Numbered from the stretch's first letter, positions 1 through 11,628 are shown. The stretch is 64,000 bases of DNA from Salvelinus alpinus (GCF_045679555.1 NC_092091.1:84511657-84575656), one strand, 5' to 3'. Made by a program: numbers and translations. Notes: generated from the letters alone by a model not told the origin.

Positions 1-409
1 TTCTACTGCCTGATTGTTAAAAAAGCTTTGTTAAAGAACAAGAAGGCCCGCACACTGTTTACAAAAGCTTTGTTTAATCAGCACAACAGTTTTCAGCTGT
101 GCTATCATTATTGCAAAAGGGTTTTCTAATGATCAATTAGCATTTTAAAATGACAAACTTGGATTAGCTAACACAACATGCCATTGTAACACAGGAGTGA
201 TGGTTGCTGATAATGGGCCTCTGTACGTCTATGTAGATATTCCATAAAACAATCAGCCGTTTCCAGCTGCAATAGTCATTTACAACATTAACAATGTCTA
301 CACTGTATTTCTGATCATTTTGATGTTATTTTAATGGACAACATTTTTTGATTTTCTTTCAAAAACAAGGACATTTCTAAGTGACCCCAAACTTTTGAAC
401 GGTAGTGTA
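1..409. mobile_element. Tc1/mariner-like element end (unit A)
   Basis: The segment finishes with the terminus CTTTTGAACGGTAGTGTA, a common salmonid Tc1-family inverted-repeat end, preceded by transposon 3' sequence. The other end lies before the window or is lost. The first 90 bases include a degenerate part of the 42-bp repeat seen in full at 27760-27920. No transposase reading frame remains. Confidence 0.7.
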
Positions 410-745
410 CATCTACATGATGTATTGTTACACCATGTAGGAGCAGTATAGACCTAGTCTGTTCATTATATACATCTACATGATGGAGCAGTATAGACCT
501 AGTCTGTTCATTATATACATCTACATGATGTATTGTTACAACATGTAGGAGCAGTATAGACCTAGTCTGTTCATTATATACATCTACATGATGTATTGTT
601 ACACCCTGTAGGAGCAGTATAGACCTAGTCTGTTCATTATATACATCTACATGATGTATTGTTACACCGTGTAGGAGCAGTATAGACCTAGTCTGTTCAT
701 TATATACATCTACATGATGTATTGTTACACCATGTTGGAGCAGTA
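410..745. repeat. 63-bp minisatellite, about 5.5 copies
   Basis: Tandem 63-base unit starting ACATCTACATGATGTATTG, with one copy internally shortened. It abuts the Tc1 terminus directly. The same array in unit B has about 17 copies. Because 63 is divisible by three, it makes a long spurious open frame in unit B. Confidence 0.95.
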
Positions 746-769
746 TAGACTGACAGTAGCTGGCAATTT

Positions 770-1251
770 ATTTAGATTTAGTTTGACTTAATGAACTGCC
801 TTAAATGTGCTGTAGTAAAATAAAATGTATTCGCACTAATCAATCAACACATTCCTGTCTTTGTATGTCTCAATATAATAGTATTATTTAATGAAATCCA
901 TTTAAAATAATATTTTCCTCAACTGCGTTTCCCACTCCAGTCAGCAGACGGCGATTTGCGTCGTTCAGGCGATGCTGCTATCGTGACGTATAATGTAGTG
1001 GACGGTTCTTCAAAAACAACAAGTCAACCACCTCGGTAGCTTGCTAGCCAACGTAGCCGAAAGATTCAAGCTGTTTTTACGCTTTCGGTGTATATTAGCT
1101 GCTGTGTTTTAGACACACTTCTATCGTATCTACTTGTTAACCTATTTAATTTAATATGACGTTATTTTTTATAGTCAGATATAGTAGCTGGCTGGTTAAA
1201 TTAGCACTAGCTTAGTCGCTAATGATAGCTAGCTAGCTAATATCCCCGAAC
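770..1251 (+). promoter_or_regulatory. 5' flank and 5' UTR of zinc-finger pseudogene A
   Basis: Non-coding sequence conserved with 29310-29806, containing a small CpG-containing patch around 945-1000. This is where the promoter and 5' UTR of the following zinc-finger gene should lie. I see no convincing TATA box, and the assignment rests on position and conservation between units only. Confidence 0.3.
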
Positions 1252-2228
1252 ATGAGCTCACTAAGCTTCTCTCCTCCTGCTAAAGAAGAGGTCTGCTGGA
1301 CGGAGAAAGAAGCTCTGGGGCTGAACATTGTAGTGAAAGAGGAGGAGGAAGAGGAGGATGTCATGGTTAAAAAATAAATTGAGGGCGAGGCTGTTACAGT
1401 GAAAGAAGAGGAAGACGCGTTCACAGTGAAAGGAGGATGAGAAAGAGGATGCCGTTTTTGACGTGAAGAAGGAAGGGGAGATTTCTGTCACATTGAAAGA
1501 TGAAGAGGTGGAGATAGGAGATCTGATTTACATCAGTAAGTACCGCTTTAAATTGGGTTTTCACTTTGGATATTCTGAGTTGTCTCGTCAATACCTCATC
1601 AAGGGAGGGCCCTAGGATGATGACTGATATGTCTAGAATCAGACGACGTAGAGAGCAAGCTACCCCTTGTTTTCTCCGTTCCGTTTTCAAAAAGTGACTT
1701 AACATATATATTTGAGAAGGGTCTATCTGGGGGCCACGGCATGTAGTGATTTTAATGTAGTTATGATTTACTAAACACCGTGCCCCCCAATAGTGCCATG
1801 CGAGAGTTGGGTTGGCTACACCAACGATTATGGATATACTGACAATAAGTCTCTGCCCTAACAAGCCGAGTCGTTGTCCACAAAGCGGCACTGTGGGTTG
1901 TCTAGCTCCCGCCTATCCTTTCTTTGGATTGGTGGATCTTATTATTATTGTTATCTATTGTTTATATTCTATGAGGGTTGTTGTCGTCAACCGCATGTAT
2001 TCAATGGAGAGAGATGCTAAGCTACTAGCATGAATATGCATAGCGATCTGGAGACAACTCCTATAGTGTTTTTTTATCAAAGTTGTCGGTATGTCACGTG
2101 TCCACATAACAATTGAAGAATTACGACACTTCTGTTAGATCAAGTAAACCTCATGTAGCAAATAAGCCATTCATTTTGTTGTTGACCAAATTCAACACTT
2201 TCCACATTGGGTTGATAATTGTTTCCAC

Positions 2229-2413
2229 TAGAGAGACAACCAATTGGGTACAACCTACTGTAACCTACTGGCATGACCTAGAGAGAAAACCAATTGGGTA
2301 CAACCTACTGTAACCTACTGACACGACCTAGAGAGAAAACCAATTGGGTACAACCTACTGTAACCTACTGACATGACCTAGAGAGAGAACCAATTGGGTA
2401 CAACCTACTGTAA
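2229..2413. repeat. 50-bp minisatellite in zinc-finger intron A
   Basis: About four copies of a 50-base unit containing CCAATTGGGTACAACCTACT. The matching array in unit B (30783-31016) has about five. Confidence 0.9.
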
Positions 2414-2725
2414 TTGCATGAGAAAATAATGGTACCAGTCAAAAGTCTCCATGACTCTGCCGTTGTGCTGTAGAATTTGTGAATTTTGTCGCTTGTATAA
2501 TAAGGGACTATCATTTGTCCCAACATGACAGGCCACAGACTTTGATAAAGACTTCCAAAAGTTTTTCCACAGTTTGAGATCGACTGAGTTTTTTTAATGG
2601 GGTTTCTCCCTGTGCACCTGCCAATGTAAATCCATTGAACGAGACAAGTTACCAGACAGGACATATTGCTGATGCTCTTCCTATTGATAACCCGAATGAC
2701 AATTAACTTGTTGGTGGTGGTCGTG

Positions 2726-2883
2726 GAGTCAGATGTGAAGGAGGAGGTTGATCATCAGGAGTCAGATGTGGAGGAGGAGGTTGATCATTAGGAGTCAGAT
2801 GTGAAGGAGGAGGTTGATCATCAGGAGTCAGATGTGAAGGAGGAGGTTGATCATCAGGAGTCAGATGTGAAGGAGGAGGTTGA
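2726..2883. repeat. 33-bp minisatellite joined to truncated Tc1 (A)
   Basis: Nearly five copies of a 33-base unit around GTCAGATGTGAAGGAGGAGG. In frame it would read ESDVKEEVDHQ, which resembles the acidic exon of the neighbouring zinc-finger gene. It runs directly into the 5' break of the Tc1 fragment. Confidence 0.9.
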
Positions 2884-3716
2884 TGGCCACATCGGTGAAT
2901 CGTACTTTTTGAAGAAATGTCCTCTGGTCTGATGAAACAAATATAGAACTGTTTGGCCATAATGACCATCGTTATGTTTGGAAGAAAAAGGGAGAGGCTT
3001 GCAAGCCAAAGCTCACCATCCCAACTGTGAATCAAGGCGGTGGCAGCATCATGTTGTGGGGGTGTTTTGCTGCAGGAGAGAGTAGTGCACATCACAAAAT
3101 AGATGGCATCATGAGGTGGGGAAATTCCGTGGATATATTGAAGCAAAATCTCAAGACATCAGTCAGGAAGTTAAAGCTTGGTCGCAAATGGGTCTTCCAA
3201 ATGGACAATGACCCCAAGCATACTTCCAAAGTTGTGGCAAAATGGCTTAAGGACAACAAAGTCAAGGTATTGGAGTGGCCCTCACAAAGCCCTGACCTCA
3301 ATCGTATAGAAAAGTTGTGGGCAGAACTGAAAAAGCGTGTGCGAGCAAGGAGGCCTACAAACCTGACACAGTTACACCAGCTCTGTCAGGAGGAATGGGC
3401 CAAAATGCACCCAACTTATTGTGGGAAGCTTGTGGAAGGCTACCCGAAACGTTTGACCCAAGTTAAACAATTTAAGGGCAATGCTACCAAATACTAATTG
3501 AGTGTAGGTAAACTTCTGACCCACTGGGAATTTGATGACATAAAAGCTGAAATAAATCATTCTCTCTACTATTATTCTGACATTTCACATTCTTAAAATA
3601 AAGTGGTGATCCTAACTGACCTAAGACAGGGAATTTTTATTAGGATTAAATGTCAGGAATTGTGATGAAATTAAATGTATTTGGCTAAGGTGTATGTAAA
3701 CTTTCGACTTCAACTG
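2884..3716 (+). mobile_element. 5'-truncated Tc1 transposon in zinc-finger intron A
   Basis: The C-terminal half of a Tc1 transposase remains open at 3027-3497: HGGGSIMLWG-like block, catalytic Asp in MDNDPKHTS and the final acidic motif SQSPDLNRIEKLW. It is followed by 3' UTR and the terminal repeat ending ACTTCAACTG, then TA. The N-terminal half and left terminus are missing and earlier codons contain stops, so it cannot make a functional enzyme. Copy B is at 31555-32390, so the insertion predates the duplication. Confidence 0.88.
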
Positions 3717-4086
3717 TAGGTACCGTTACTGTGTTAAAAACAGAGGCAGTGGTGGGACTGATGTGTGGTGTTAAAGGGGAAATCTGAAATTTGTTTCTAA
3801 ACATTGGAGTAAAAAAATAATGACATCTTTGTTATTGTTTCAACTGCAGATTGGTTGTTTGTTGCGTGGCTTTTTTAAAGGGGCAACCTAGGTTTTAAAC
3901 AGAAACAAAATGGCAGCCCAGAGACCTGAGCTGTGTTGGAATACTCATACTAACTGTACTATTTGTGACGTACATTGAGTTTGTAGTATGCTTATTGGTC
4001 GTAGTATGATATAGTTGGTTTAGCCAAAAGTTCCCTGGTAAGCAAGCATTTCTAAACTTTATTCACTGTTATGGGGTACTATTTTG

Positions 4087-4172
4087 GTGTGATGTCATTA
4101 TGGGGTATTGTGATGTCATTATGGGGTATTGTGATGTCATTATGGGGTATTGTGATGTCATTATGGGGTATT
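4087..4172. repeat. 21-bp tandem repeat, 4 copies
   Basis: Unit ATTATGGGGTATTGTGATGTC. Unit B has only two copies at 32764-32810. Confidence 0.85.
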
Positions 4173-4961
4173 GTCTGAAGATAGATCATTTAAAAAAAAA
4201 TGTCATCCATTTTAGAATAATAGCCAAAGAACATTTTACTGGTTGAAGTCGTTTTTAAATACAAAGTAGTACATTTTCGACAAAAACATAAACATTATAT
4301 AGGACATTCAAATGAACCTTACAATTATAATCCAAAGTAGTTTGAAATGCACTCATAAGCAACCTGGAAATGGAGGCTATATTTGCTGTCAGCCTATGAG
4401 AACTCCCCTGAGTTTTCCCCCACGGTGGTGAATTAGTGAATAGACACAGAGCTTAATGTGAGTTTCCTTGAGTAGCACTCCTGATCTTGCACTGATAGTG
4501 TGTTGTCATATTCAGAATACATTGTGGAAAAACTAAAATCTTTGCTCACCTTTTTTGCTCCAGGCAGATATACAACATCCATAACTAGTGATTTCTGCAT
4601 TATCAGGGAGGTGTTTCTGCAACCAAATTGCATGTGCATCGCCCTTGTCGCAATTTTAGAAAACACAGAAAGGGGCCTATATTGGAGACCAAAAGTCATC
4701 TGACACACTGCTTAGGATTTCAAAAACTTTTACTTTTTTCTAGCCTAAAATCATTGATGTTACTACTAATGTGAAAAAAAGACTAAATATGACTATTGTT
4801 GCTCACTTGACTGTCTTAAGACAATTGTCAAGTAATTTTAACATTCATTACAGACGTCAATTGTTGTACAACATCATGGCTACGCTGTTGGCATCACCTT
4901 TTACAGTGGATTTCTGCTGTTGTGGGTCTTTAACCATCTGTCTGACTTGTTGTTCACACAG

Positions 4962-5210
4962 GAGAGAGACGTGACTATCGTGGATCCTCTGGGGAGCCTC
5001 AACAACATCATGATGCTAACAGGAGAGAGACGTGACTATCGTGGATCCTCTGGGGAGCCTCAACAACATCATGATGCTAACAGGAGAGAGACGTGATTAT
5101 CGTGGATCCTCTGGGGAGCCTCAACAACATCATGATGCTAACAGGAGGGAGATGTGACTATCGTGGATCCTCTGGGGAGCCTCAACAACATCATGAAGCT
5201 GACGAGGCAG
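4962..5210 (+). repeat. 61-bp tandem duplication at the zinc-finger exon acceptor, 4 copies
   Basis: Copies start at 4962, 5023, 5084 and 5145, exactly 61 bases apart, and cover the first part of the finger exon (RDYRGSSGEPQQHH). Copy B has a single unit. Each unit ends in AACAG before GAGAGAG, so each extra copy brings a possible 3' splice site. Three extra units add 183 bases, which keeps the overall frame, but reading straight through meets a TGA in the second copy. Confidence 0.9.
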
Positions 5211-5939
5211 AGAAGAGTCTCTCCCGATCATATCACCTCAAGAAACACCAGAGGAGACCCACAGGGAAGAAATCTCACTGCTGCTCTGACTGTGGGAAAG
5301 GTTGCAAATCTTCATCAGAACTTAAAATACACCAGCGAGTACACACAGGAGAGAAATCTCACCGCTGTTTTGATTGTGGGAAGAGTTACTTAAGATCAGA
5401 ATCACTAAAAGTACACATGAGAATTCACACTGGAGAGAAACCTTATAGCTGTGATCAATGTGGGAAAAATTTGACTCACTCAAACTGCCTGATAGTACAT
5501 CTGAGAGCACACACTGGAGAGAAACCTTATAGCTGTGATCAATGTGGGAAGAGTTTTACTCACTCAAGCTGCCTGATAGTACATCTGAGAGCACACACTG
5601 GAGAGAAACCTTATAGCTGTGATCAATGTGGGAAGAGTTTTACTCACTCAAGCTGCCAGATAGTACATCTGAGAGCACACACTGGAGAGAAACCTTATAG
5701 CTGTGATCAATGTGGGAAGAGATTTGTTTACATCTAGCCATCTGACTATACACCAGAGAACACACACAGGAGAGAAATCTTATAGCTGTAGTCAATGTGG
5801 GAAGAGTTTTATTCAGTCAAGCAGCCTGGTATCACACCAGAGAACACACACAGGAGAGAAATCTCATAGCTGTGATCAATGTCACAAGAGATACTCTGAT
5901 AAAAGATCTCTGATCAAACATCAGAAAATACATCCATGA

Positions 5940-6394
5940 AGTAGTTGTTTCATGATATCAATGAAATGTCACAATGTAGAATATTTGAATGATGTCACAA
6001 TGTAGAATGTTTTAACATTGTAGTAGGAATACAAAGGATTTGAATTTGTTAAAAGTCCATATTGATACAGAAACACTAAACCATGATTTAGATGTATTAA
6101 GAACAAGTTGATTGACAAAGTCATGAAAAATGGAATAAACCACATTTTGGCTCTGATAAAAGATATGCCTCTGGGGTCAAAATGATCCATGTCAGAACTA
6201 TGGTTCAATGTAAATATGTAGTGGGTCTAAAGTTTGTTTTAAATTGTCACTCATTAAACACGAATCAATCAACACATGCTTCTCGTTGAACGACTTAATA
6301 TAATATTACACTTTTATGAAATAAATGAAAATAAACTTTTGGTTCCTCAACTGCGTTGCCCCTCCAGTCAGCAGAAAGAGACGCAGCAGAAGTG
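5940..6394 (+). other. 3' region of zinc-finger pseudogene A
   Basis: AT-rich non-coding sequence conserved with 34219-34680. It contains AATAAA-like motifs, for example near 6134 and 6319, that could have served as poly(A) signals. No coding content is seen. Confidence 0.4.
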
Positions 6395-7842
6395 CCTCTT
6401 TTTATATTTGATTTATATATTTTTTTATTCAAAATGCAGATCTACAATTTACATTGTTACATCATACAAAACAGAACATAGGTATTAACAAGAAAATACT
6501 AAAACAGACAAAAAATATAAATAATTAACTATTCTAGTGTAGTTGTAATCACTCTGAAAAAATCTATAATGATTCAGGAAGATGTTATTGTTGTTGTTAT
6601 TCACTAGGATTAATGTTTTAATAAAATGGTTAAATTCAATCAGAAAAATGTGTAATTTTGGTATAGAATTTTGGAATTTTTGTTTGTGTATAAAGTATTT
6701 GGCAACAAGAATAAAAAAAAATGAACAATCATTTCAATGGTCTTGTTATCATTGCAATAGTAACATATTATATCTTTCATGTCAAAAACATGGGTCGTGT
6801 TCATAATGGTAAATAAGTATTTTTCAAGGTTTTCCCAAAATTCTGACACAAATTTAAATTAAAGAACAAGTGGGACAGATTCTCACCTTTTCTTCACAGA
6901 AAACGCAGATATCATCAACAGCCACAAATGTGGATATCATAGAATTACATGGATATACAGTATCTTATGTAAAATTTTAAAGTGCTCTTCCTTAACTTTG
7001 TTTGGTATACAATATTTGTAAGGCCTTAACCAGGCATTTTTCCAGACAATGTCAGGAATAATAAGCATGTTCCAGAAACATTTTCCTCTCGGTGGAAGTT
7101 GGTTTTGTGAATGAAGAATTTGTCTTATATATTTATTACAACCAGATTTCTCAAGTAAGCCCACGCCTTCCAATCTGAGTTCTGGATGAACTTTGTGATC
7201 ATTACCAAAGCTAAGATGAGTTTTCATGAGTGTAGTTAGACCACTGGGAACGGCTTTGATCACAGAAATAAACACTGAAAGGAATTGGAAACTCTTTCAA
7301 TGTTATAAATTGTTCATATGTGAGAATATTACCTCTGTTGTCAAAAACATCAAGAACAAAGTCAATATTCCTCTCATGCCAGTTGGGGTAGAACAATGAC
7401 TTATTCCTTACAGTAATGTCTGAATTATTCCACAAAAGAGCTTTATGTGGGGAAAAATTGTGTAGGAAACATATTTTCCAGGCCATTAAAGCTTGTTGGT
7501 GAAACCTAGCCAATTTAGCGGGTAATCTTTCAGGAATATAATGACATTTCAGTAAAAATTGAAGACCTCCCAACTTATGAAACACATTATTTGGAATGAA
7601 ATACCATATTGAATCAGTATTGATCAAACATCTTGTCAACCAGTTGATCTTGAAAGTGTTATTTATGTCACAAAGTCCAACACTTCCAGACCTCCTTCAG
7701 CTCTTTTATTACAGAGGACTGACTTCTTCAGTTTGTGAGACTTATTTTTCCAGATGAAGTCAAGAAAGGTCTTATTGATCTCTTTACAAGTAGCTGGATT
7801 TACACATAACGATAATGAGGGATACACAAAAACGAGACAGTC
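6395..7842 (-). mobile_element. L1/Tx1-like LINE 3' remnant (A)
   Basis: Two minus-strand frames (7639-7211 and 7275-6937) read as the C-terminal part of a fish L1/Tx1-type reverse transcriptase: DSIWYFIPNNVFHK, RLPAKLARFHQQAL, LLWNNSDITVRNKSLF and, in the next frame, WKNAWLRPYKY. They are split by a frameshift, and the RT core and endonuclease are absent. The copy at 34680-36345 extends further 5', so in unit A the element was cut at about 7842, where unrelated sequence begins. Confidence 0.7.
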
Positions 7843-8690
7843 CCTCTAAATTAATGAACGTGTTAAATTATTGTGTGACGTGGAGTCATATTCAGGTCCT
7901 GATTGGTAAAGAAGCTTATTTGACGTGTCAAATAGTGTTATTTGACGTGTATCTTTTTGACACGCAAAGCCCAAACGGCGTTTCATAATTCTGGCACAGG
8001 GGGCGCTCTCCTTCACGGAGTGAATGGGAGTCTACTGGGCACTCAAAAATCCAACATTAACACGAATTTAGTCAACAAGAAGTACAACATTACTAATCTT
8101 TTCCGAGATGTGAGGTAATTAACTTGCTATCTGTAGTATCGTATAGCTTTGGAATCGTGGCATTACGTACCTTCGAAGAAAATAGCCATATTTCTCGACA
8201 TACAGTATACTGACTATGAGAAGGGATTGCGTGACGATTATCTTAACAACCGCGTGACGCAGCATGACAACCTGAACGTGATTGGTCGACAGTCTGCTGA
8301 GAAGGGCGTTATACACTGTTCCATTAAATTGGATTCCTATCTCCTTTCTATAATGTATCTGGCAAAGGCACCACGCAATGCATCCTGGACTAAAGAGGCA
8401 GACAAATAGGAGAAACCTGTTAGACCATCCGTTAAATTAACAGTTTCTCAAGGCAGGAATATCACAAAAATATGATCAATGGCTCAGTCGACAGACGACC
8501 TCCCGAGTTATATCGTCCATTATTGAAATCTGACATGTATGAATAACGTTTTGGCGATCTAAAAGTCATATTCCTATTAACTTCCAGTGTAGTGAGAGAC
8601 TTTATCACGGTGATACGTCATACCGGACATATTTCTGCCTGCTTGAAGGCAAATAACTCAGATACACATGAAAACATGAAATGACGCAGG
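7843..8690. other. Unclassified sequence unique to unit A
   Basis: This stretch replaces the 36,110-36,515 part of unit B. It has repeated TTTGACGTGT motifs near 7918-7950, more CpG than its surroundings and one 86-codon open frame (8149-8409, starting MESWHYVPSKKIAIF) with no family I recognise. The layout suggests an old interspersed repeat, but I cannot see clear termini. Confidence 0.35.
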
Positions 8691-9220
8691 GAATCGATAG
8701 AACATCACTCAGAAATGAACAAAAACAATTAAATATTTAAGCCCTAGGATAGCAAACATAGACCCAACCAAATCATGAGAAAACAAAAAGATAATTACTT
8801 GACACATTTTAAAGAATTAACAAAAAAAGAGCAAACTAGAATGCTATTTAGCCCTAAACAGAGAGTACACAGAATACCTGACCACTGTCACTGACCCAAA
8901 CTTAAGGAAGCTTTGACTATGTACAGACTCAGTGAGCATAGCCTTGCTATTGAGATTGGCCGCCATAGGCAGACCTCGAATCAAATCAAATTGTATTAGT
9001 TACGAGCCCCTAACCAACAATGTAGTAAAAAAAATATGAATACGAATAAGAAATGAAAGTAACAAGTAATTAAAGAGCAGCAGTAAAATAACAATAGCAA
9101 GACTATATACAGGTGGGTACCTGGCTCTCAAGAGAAGACAGGCTATGTGCACACAGCCCACAAAATGAGGTGGAAACTGAGATGCACTTCCTAACCTCCT
9201 GCCAAATGTATGACCAGTTC
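8691..9220 (+). mobile_element. Old LINE-like fragment, interrupted
   Basis: The pieces TMYRLSEHSLAIE (before 8978) and LCAHSPQNEVETEMHFL (after 9113) look like the C-terminal zinc-binding end of a non-LTR reverse transcriptase (Cys...His...Cys spacing). They are separated by the insertion at 8978-9113 and broken elsewhere. Family uncertain. Confidence 0.4.
8978..9113 (-). mobile_element. Short 5'-truncated Rex1-like LINE tail
   Basis: Begins AATCAAATCAAATTG and continues with GCCCTAACCAAC-like and ACTATATACAG motifs, as does the 3' end of the larger LINE at 41032. It interrupts the older LINE fragment; flanks share ACCT. Only the 3' end is present. Confidence 0.6.
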
Positions 9221-9231
9221 GTTCTGTATGT

Positions 9232-9466
9232 TATACTGTATGTTGTAGTCTGTCCAAGAGGGGAATCACACAGACTGATCTCAGTTAATTCATAATGTAT
9301 GTTGTAGTCTGTCCAAGAGGGGAATCACACAGACTGATCTCAGTTAATTCATACTGTATGTTGTAGTCTGTCCAAGAGGGGAATCACACAGACTGATCTC
9401 AGTTAATTCATACTGTATGTTGTAGTCTGTCCAAGAGGGGAATCACACAAGACTGATCTCAGTTAA
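9232..9466. repeat. 59-bp minisatellite, about 4 copies
   Basis: Unit contains GTAGTCTGTCCAAGAGGGG and CAGTTAATTCAT. The last copy is split by the TTAA element at 9467-10883 and resumes at 10888. A related single unit is at 38780 in unit B. Confidence 0.92.
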
Positions 9467-10883
9467 CTTTTTTGGGATAGGGGGCAGCATTTTCACTTTT
9501 GGATGAATAGCGTGCCCAGAGTGAACTGCCTCCTACTCTGTCTCAGATGCTAATATATGCATATTAGTATTACTATTGGATAGAAATCACTCTGAAGTGA
9601 AACTGTTTGAATGATGTCTGTGAGTATAACAGAACTCATATGGCAGGCGAAATCCTGAGAAGAAATCCAAACAGAAAGTGGGATATCTGAGGCTGGTCGA
9701 TTTTCAACTCATCGCCTATTGAAAACACAGTAGGATATGGATCTGTTTGCACATCCTACGGCTTCCACTAGATGTCAACCGTCTATAGAAACTTGAATGA
9801 GGCGTCTACTATGTTGTGGGGCTGAATAAGAGCTGAATTAGTCAGTGGTCTGGCAGAGAGCCAAGTCCTGGTCATGCACATTTCACATGGTAGCGACTTG
9901 CGTTCCATTACTTCTACAGACACAAAGGAATTCTCCGGTTGGAACGTTATTGAAGATTTATGATAACAACATCCTAAAGATTGATTCTATACTTGGTTTG
10001 AAATGTTTCTTCGACCTGTAATATAACTTTTTGAAGTTTTTGTCCGAAGTTATGCGGGGACCTGCACGAGCGTTTGGATATGTGAACTAAACACGCTAAC
10101 AAAAGTAGCTACTTGGACATTATCGAACAAAACAACAATTTATTGTGGAACTAGGATTCCTGGGAGTGCATTCTGATGAAGATCATCAAAGGTAAGGGAA
10201 TATTTATATTGTAATTTCTGATTTATGTTGACTCCAACATGGCAGATATTATTTTATTTTTTTCTGAGCACCGTCTCAGATTATTGCATGGTTCGCTTTT
10301 TCCGTAAAGTTTTTGGGAAATCTGACATAGCGGTTGCATTAAGAACAAGTGTATCTTTAATTCTATGTAAAACATGTATCTTTCATCAAAGATTATGAGT
10401 ATTTCTGTTATTTGATGTGGCTCTCTGCAATTTCTCCCGATATTTTGGAGGCATTTCTGAACATGGCGCCAATGTATACTGAGATTTTTGGATATAAATA
10501 TGCAGATTATCGAACAAAACATACATGTATTGTGTAACATGATGTCCTATGAGTGTCATCTGATGAAGATCATCAAAGGTTAGTGATTAATTTTATCTCT
10601 ATTTCTGCTTTTTGTTACTCCTCTCTTTGGCTGGAAAAATGGCTGTGTTTTTCTGTGACTTGGCTCTGACCTAACATAATCGTTTGGTGTGCTTTCGTCG
10701 TAAAGCCTATTTGAATTCTGACATGTTGGCTGGATTCACAACAAGTGTAGCTTTAATTTGGTATCTTTCATGTGTGATTTAATGAAAGTTAGATTTTTAT
10801 AGTAATTTATTTGAATTTGGTGCTCTGCATTTTCACTGGCATTTGGCCAAGTGGGACGCTAGCGTCCGCCTATCCCAGAGAAG
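9467..10883. mobile_element. TTAA-flanked non-autonomous element (piggyBac-like), 1417 bp
   Basis: Flanked by TTAA at 9463-9466 and 10884-10887, inside a 59-bp repeat unit whose uninterrupted copies read CAGTTAATTCAT. The empty site and the 4-base target duplication are therefore visible. Termini are CTTTTTTGGGATAGGGGG and the reverse complement of CCTATCCCAGAGAAG, an imperfect inverted repeat of about 18 bases. There is no transposase frame. TTAA duplication is the hallmark of the piggyBac superfamily; assignment to it is inferred. Two roughly 390-bp internal parts are related to each other, both containing GATGAAGATCATCAAAGG. Relatives lie at 42453 and 52665. Confidence 0.82.
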
Positions 10884-10948
10884 TTAATTCATACTGTATG
10901 TTGTAGTCTGTCCAAGAGGGGAATCACACAAGACTGACAGCCTGTAAT

Positions 10949-10954
10949 TTTATT
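10949..10954 (-). terminator. Candidate poly(A) signal of receptor gene A
   Basis: Minus-strand AATAAA in a block conserved with unit B (38836-38841), about 1.5 kb beyond the stop codon of the SRCR-Ig gene. If it is used, the 3' UTR would include both minisatellites between 11270 and 12215. Confidence 0.4.
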
Positions 10955-11269
10955 AAAAGCATTCAGTTGATTACATGGCAGTTTAGAGAGCAACATCATA
11001 ACAGTAATCTACTTCATAATCAATAATCTATATCATAACATTTATAATCAATTCAATTATTATCTCTAGACTACTCACAACATTCAAACAATAATCTACA
11101 TCATAACATTTATAATCAATAACATCATGGGATGTAAACAACAACAACCAAAATGATTTGAGAAAAAGATGACCCCTTTATCAAAGAATTTTTCAAAATA
11201 CAAAGAATGACCAGATGATTATAATAATACATGGATTAATAATGGAGACACTTCAAGATAAAGAATCTA

Positions 11270-11628
11270 AGAGACACTAAATAAGATAAAGAATCTAAGA
11301 GACACTAAATAAGATAAAGAATCTAAGAGACACTAAATAAGATAAAGAATCTAAGAGACACTAAATAAGATAAAGAATCTAAGAGACACTAAATAAGACA
11401 AAGAATCTAAGAGACACTAAATAAGATAAAGAATCTAAGAGACACTAAATAAGATAAAGAATCTAAGAGACACTAAATAAGATAAAGAATCTAAGAGACA
11501 CTAAATAAGATAAAGAATCTAAGAGACACTAAATAAGACAAAGAATCTAAGAGACACTAAATAAGATGAAGAATCTAAGAGACACTAAATAAGATAAAGA
11601 ATCTAAGAGACACTAAATAAGATAAAGA
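11270..11628. repeat. 28-bp minisatellite, about 13 copies (A)
   Basis: Unit TAAGATAAAGAATCTAAGAG plus ACACTAAA. The unit B array has about 19 copies (39130-39668). It probably lies in the 3' UTR of the receptor gene. Confidence 0.95.

Larger units (their letters stand above)
1252..5939 (+). pseudogene. C2H2 zinc-finger gene, copy A, broken
   Basis: Two-exon salmonid-type C2H2 zinc-finger gene, presumably once a DNA-binding nuclear regulator. Exon 1 (1252-1535) starts MSSLSFSPPAKEEV and encodes the acidic VKEEE-rich N-terminus typical of salmonid zinc-finger genes; it ends at a GTAAGT donor. It carries an in-frame TAA at 1375-1377, shared with copy B, and a 2-base loss near 1434 leaves the wrong splice phase. 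The last exon begins at 4962 after CACACAG. It holds about eight C2H2 fingers joined by TGEKPYS-type linkers, five before and two after a one-base insertion near 5730 that shifts frame inside finger six. Residues 1-35 of the N-terminus and the fingers are otherwise well preserved, so inactivation looks recent. The intron contains minisatellites and a truncated Tc1 element. Confidence 0.75.
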
